Source of the DNA: Sediminibacterium sp. Gen4 | GTDB lineage: Bacteria; Bacteroidota; Bacteroidia; Chitinophagales; Chitinophagaceae | DNA length: 64,000 nt | Assembly (NCBI GenBank): GCA_013391385.1 | Contig: JACBFI010000015.1 | Coordinates: 1 to 64,000, forward strand | Direction of reading: 5' to 3' | Part shown: positions 63,949 to 64,000 of the stretch, piece after piece | Position numbering within the stretch: the stretch's first letter is position 1 | How the letters are laid out: each line of letters starts with the position of its first letter | The notes under the pieces: model-generated | What the model saw: the letters and a program-made list of their open reading frames with translations, nothing else | What the model was told of the DNA's origin: nothing | Databases searched by the model: none | Position numbers and translations under genes: made by a program

Positions 63949-64000
63949 GAAGAGAGTAACAATTGAATACTGAATAGGTTGAATTAAACTTTTTACTAGA

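Overview
The window looks like chromosome from a member of the Bacteroidota, most likely near the Chitinophagaceae. This is inferred from three SusC/SusD outer-membrane pairs, further TonB-dependent receptors and S9 and amidohydrolase exoenzymes with Sec or lipoprotein signals. It also fits the extended Rho with an Ala/Thr/Glu/Pro-rich insert, the Bacteroidota form of YbeY, starts without clear Shine-Dalgarno sites, and promoter boxes of the TAnnTTTG type. No marker that fixes genus or species was seen.

Layout. Positions 1-19160 are ordinary core chromosome: two secreted amidohydrolases, a lipoprotein proline iminopeptidase, mnmG, an HNH-like protein, ybeY, feoA, nadD, an S9 dipeptidyl peptidase, rho, a PAS/DHp protein, asnS, a DUF3050 protein and tRNA-Phe(GAA). 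Many gaps here carry long imperfect palindromes of several dispersed families, and the 3' end of mnmG is tandemly duplicated.

From the tRNA-Phe to about 36120 lies an accessory region, markedly AT-rich in parts. In order it holds an HNH protein, a Fic-wHTH protein behind a 45-bp near-perfect palindrome, a DUF6266/DUF5675/small-membrane-protein cassette, and a gap full of TTCGG/TCGAAG repeats. An RteC-like protein and a four-helix membrane protein follow. Next come an anti-phage dCTP-deaminase-like protein with a small partner ORF and a type I restriction-modification operon (hsdM, hsdS, a PD-(D/E)XK nuclease, hsdR, and an unknown 118-aa protein). A GIY-YIG protein and an orphan HipB-like regulator with two operators close the region. 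I read this as a defence island beside a tRNA gene. No integrase or att duplication was seen.

From 36180 to the end is a nutrient-acquisition region. It has a sialidase, a CocE/NonD-type acyl-peptidase followed by two consecutive SusC/SusD pairs, an orphan LytTR regulator, a four-gene membrane operon (TM2, DUF2752, DUF4870-like, M48 protease) and a third SusC/SusD pair on the minus strand. A methyltransferase, a DUF1080 glycoside-hydrolase-like protein, an MFS sugar porter, a CarboxypepD-type TonB receptor and a flavin reductase follow. The secreted hydrolases cut polymers or peptides outside the cell or in the periplasm, the SusCD and TonB systems import the products, and the MFS porter would take up monosaccharides.
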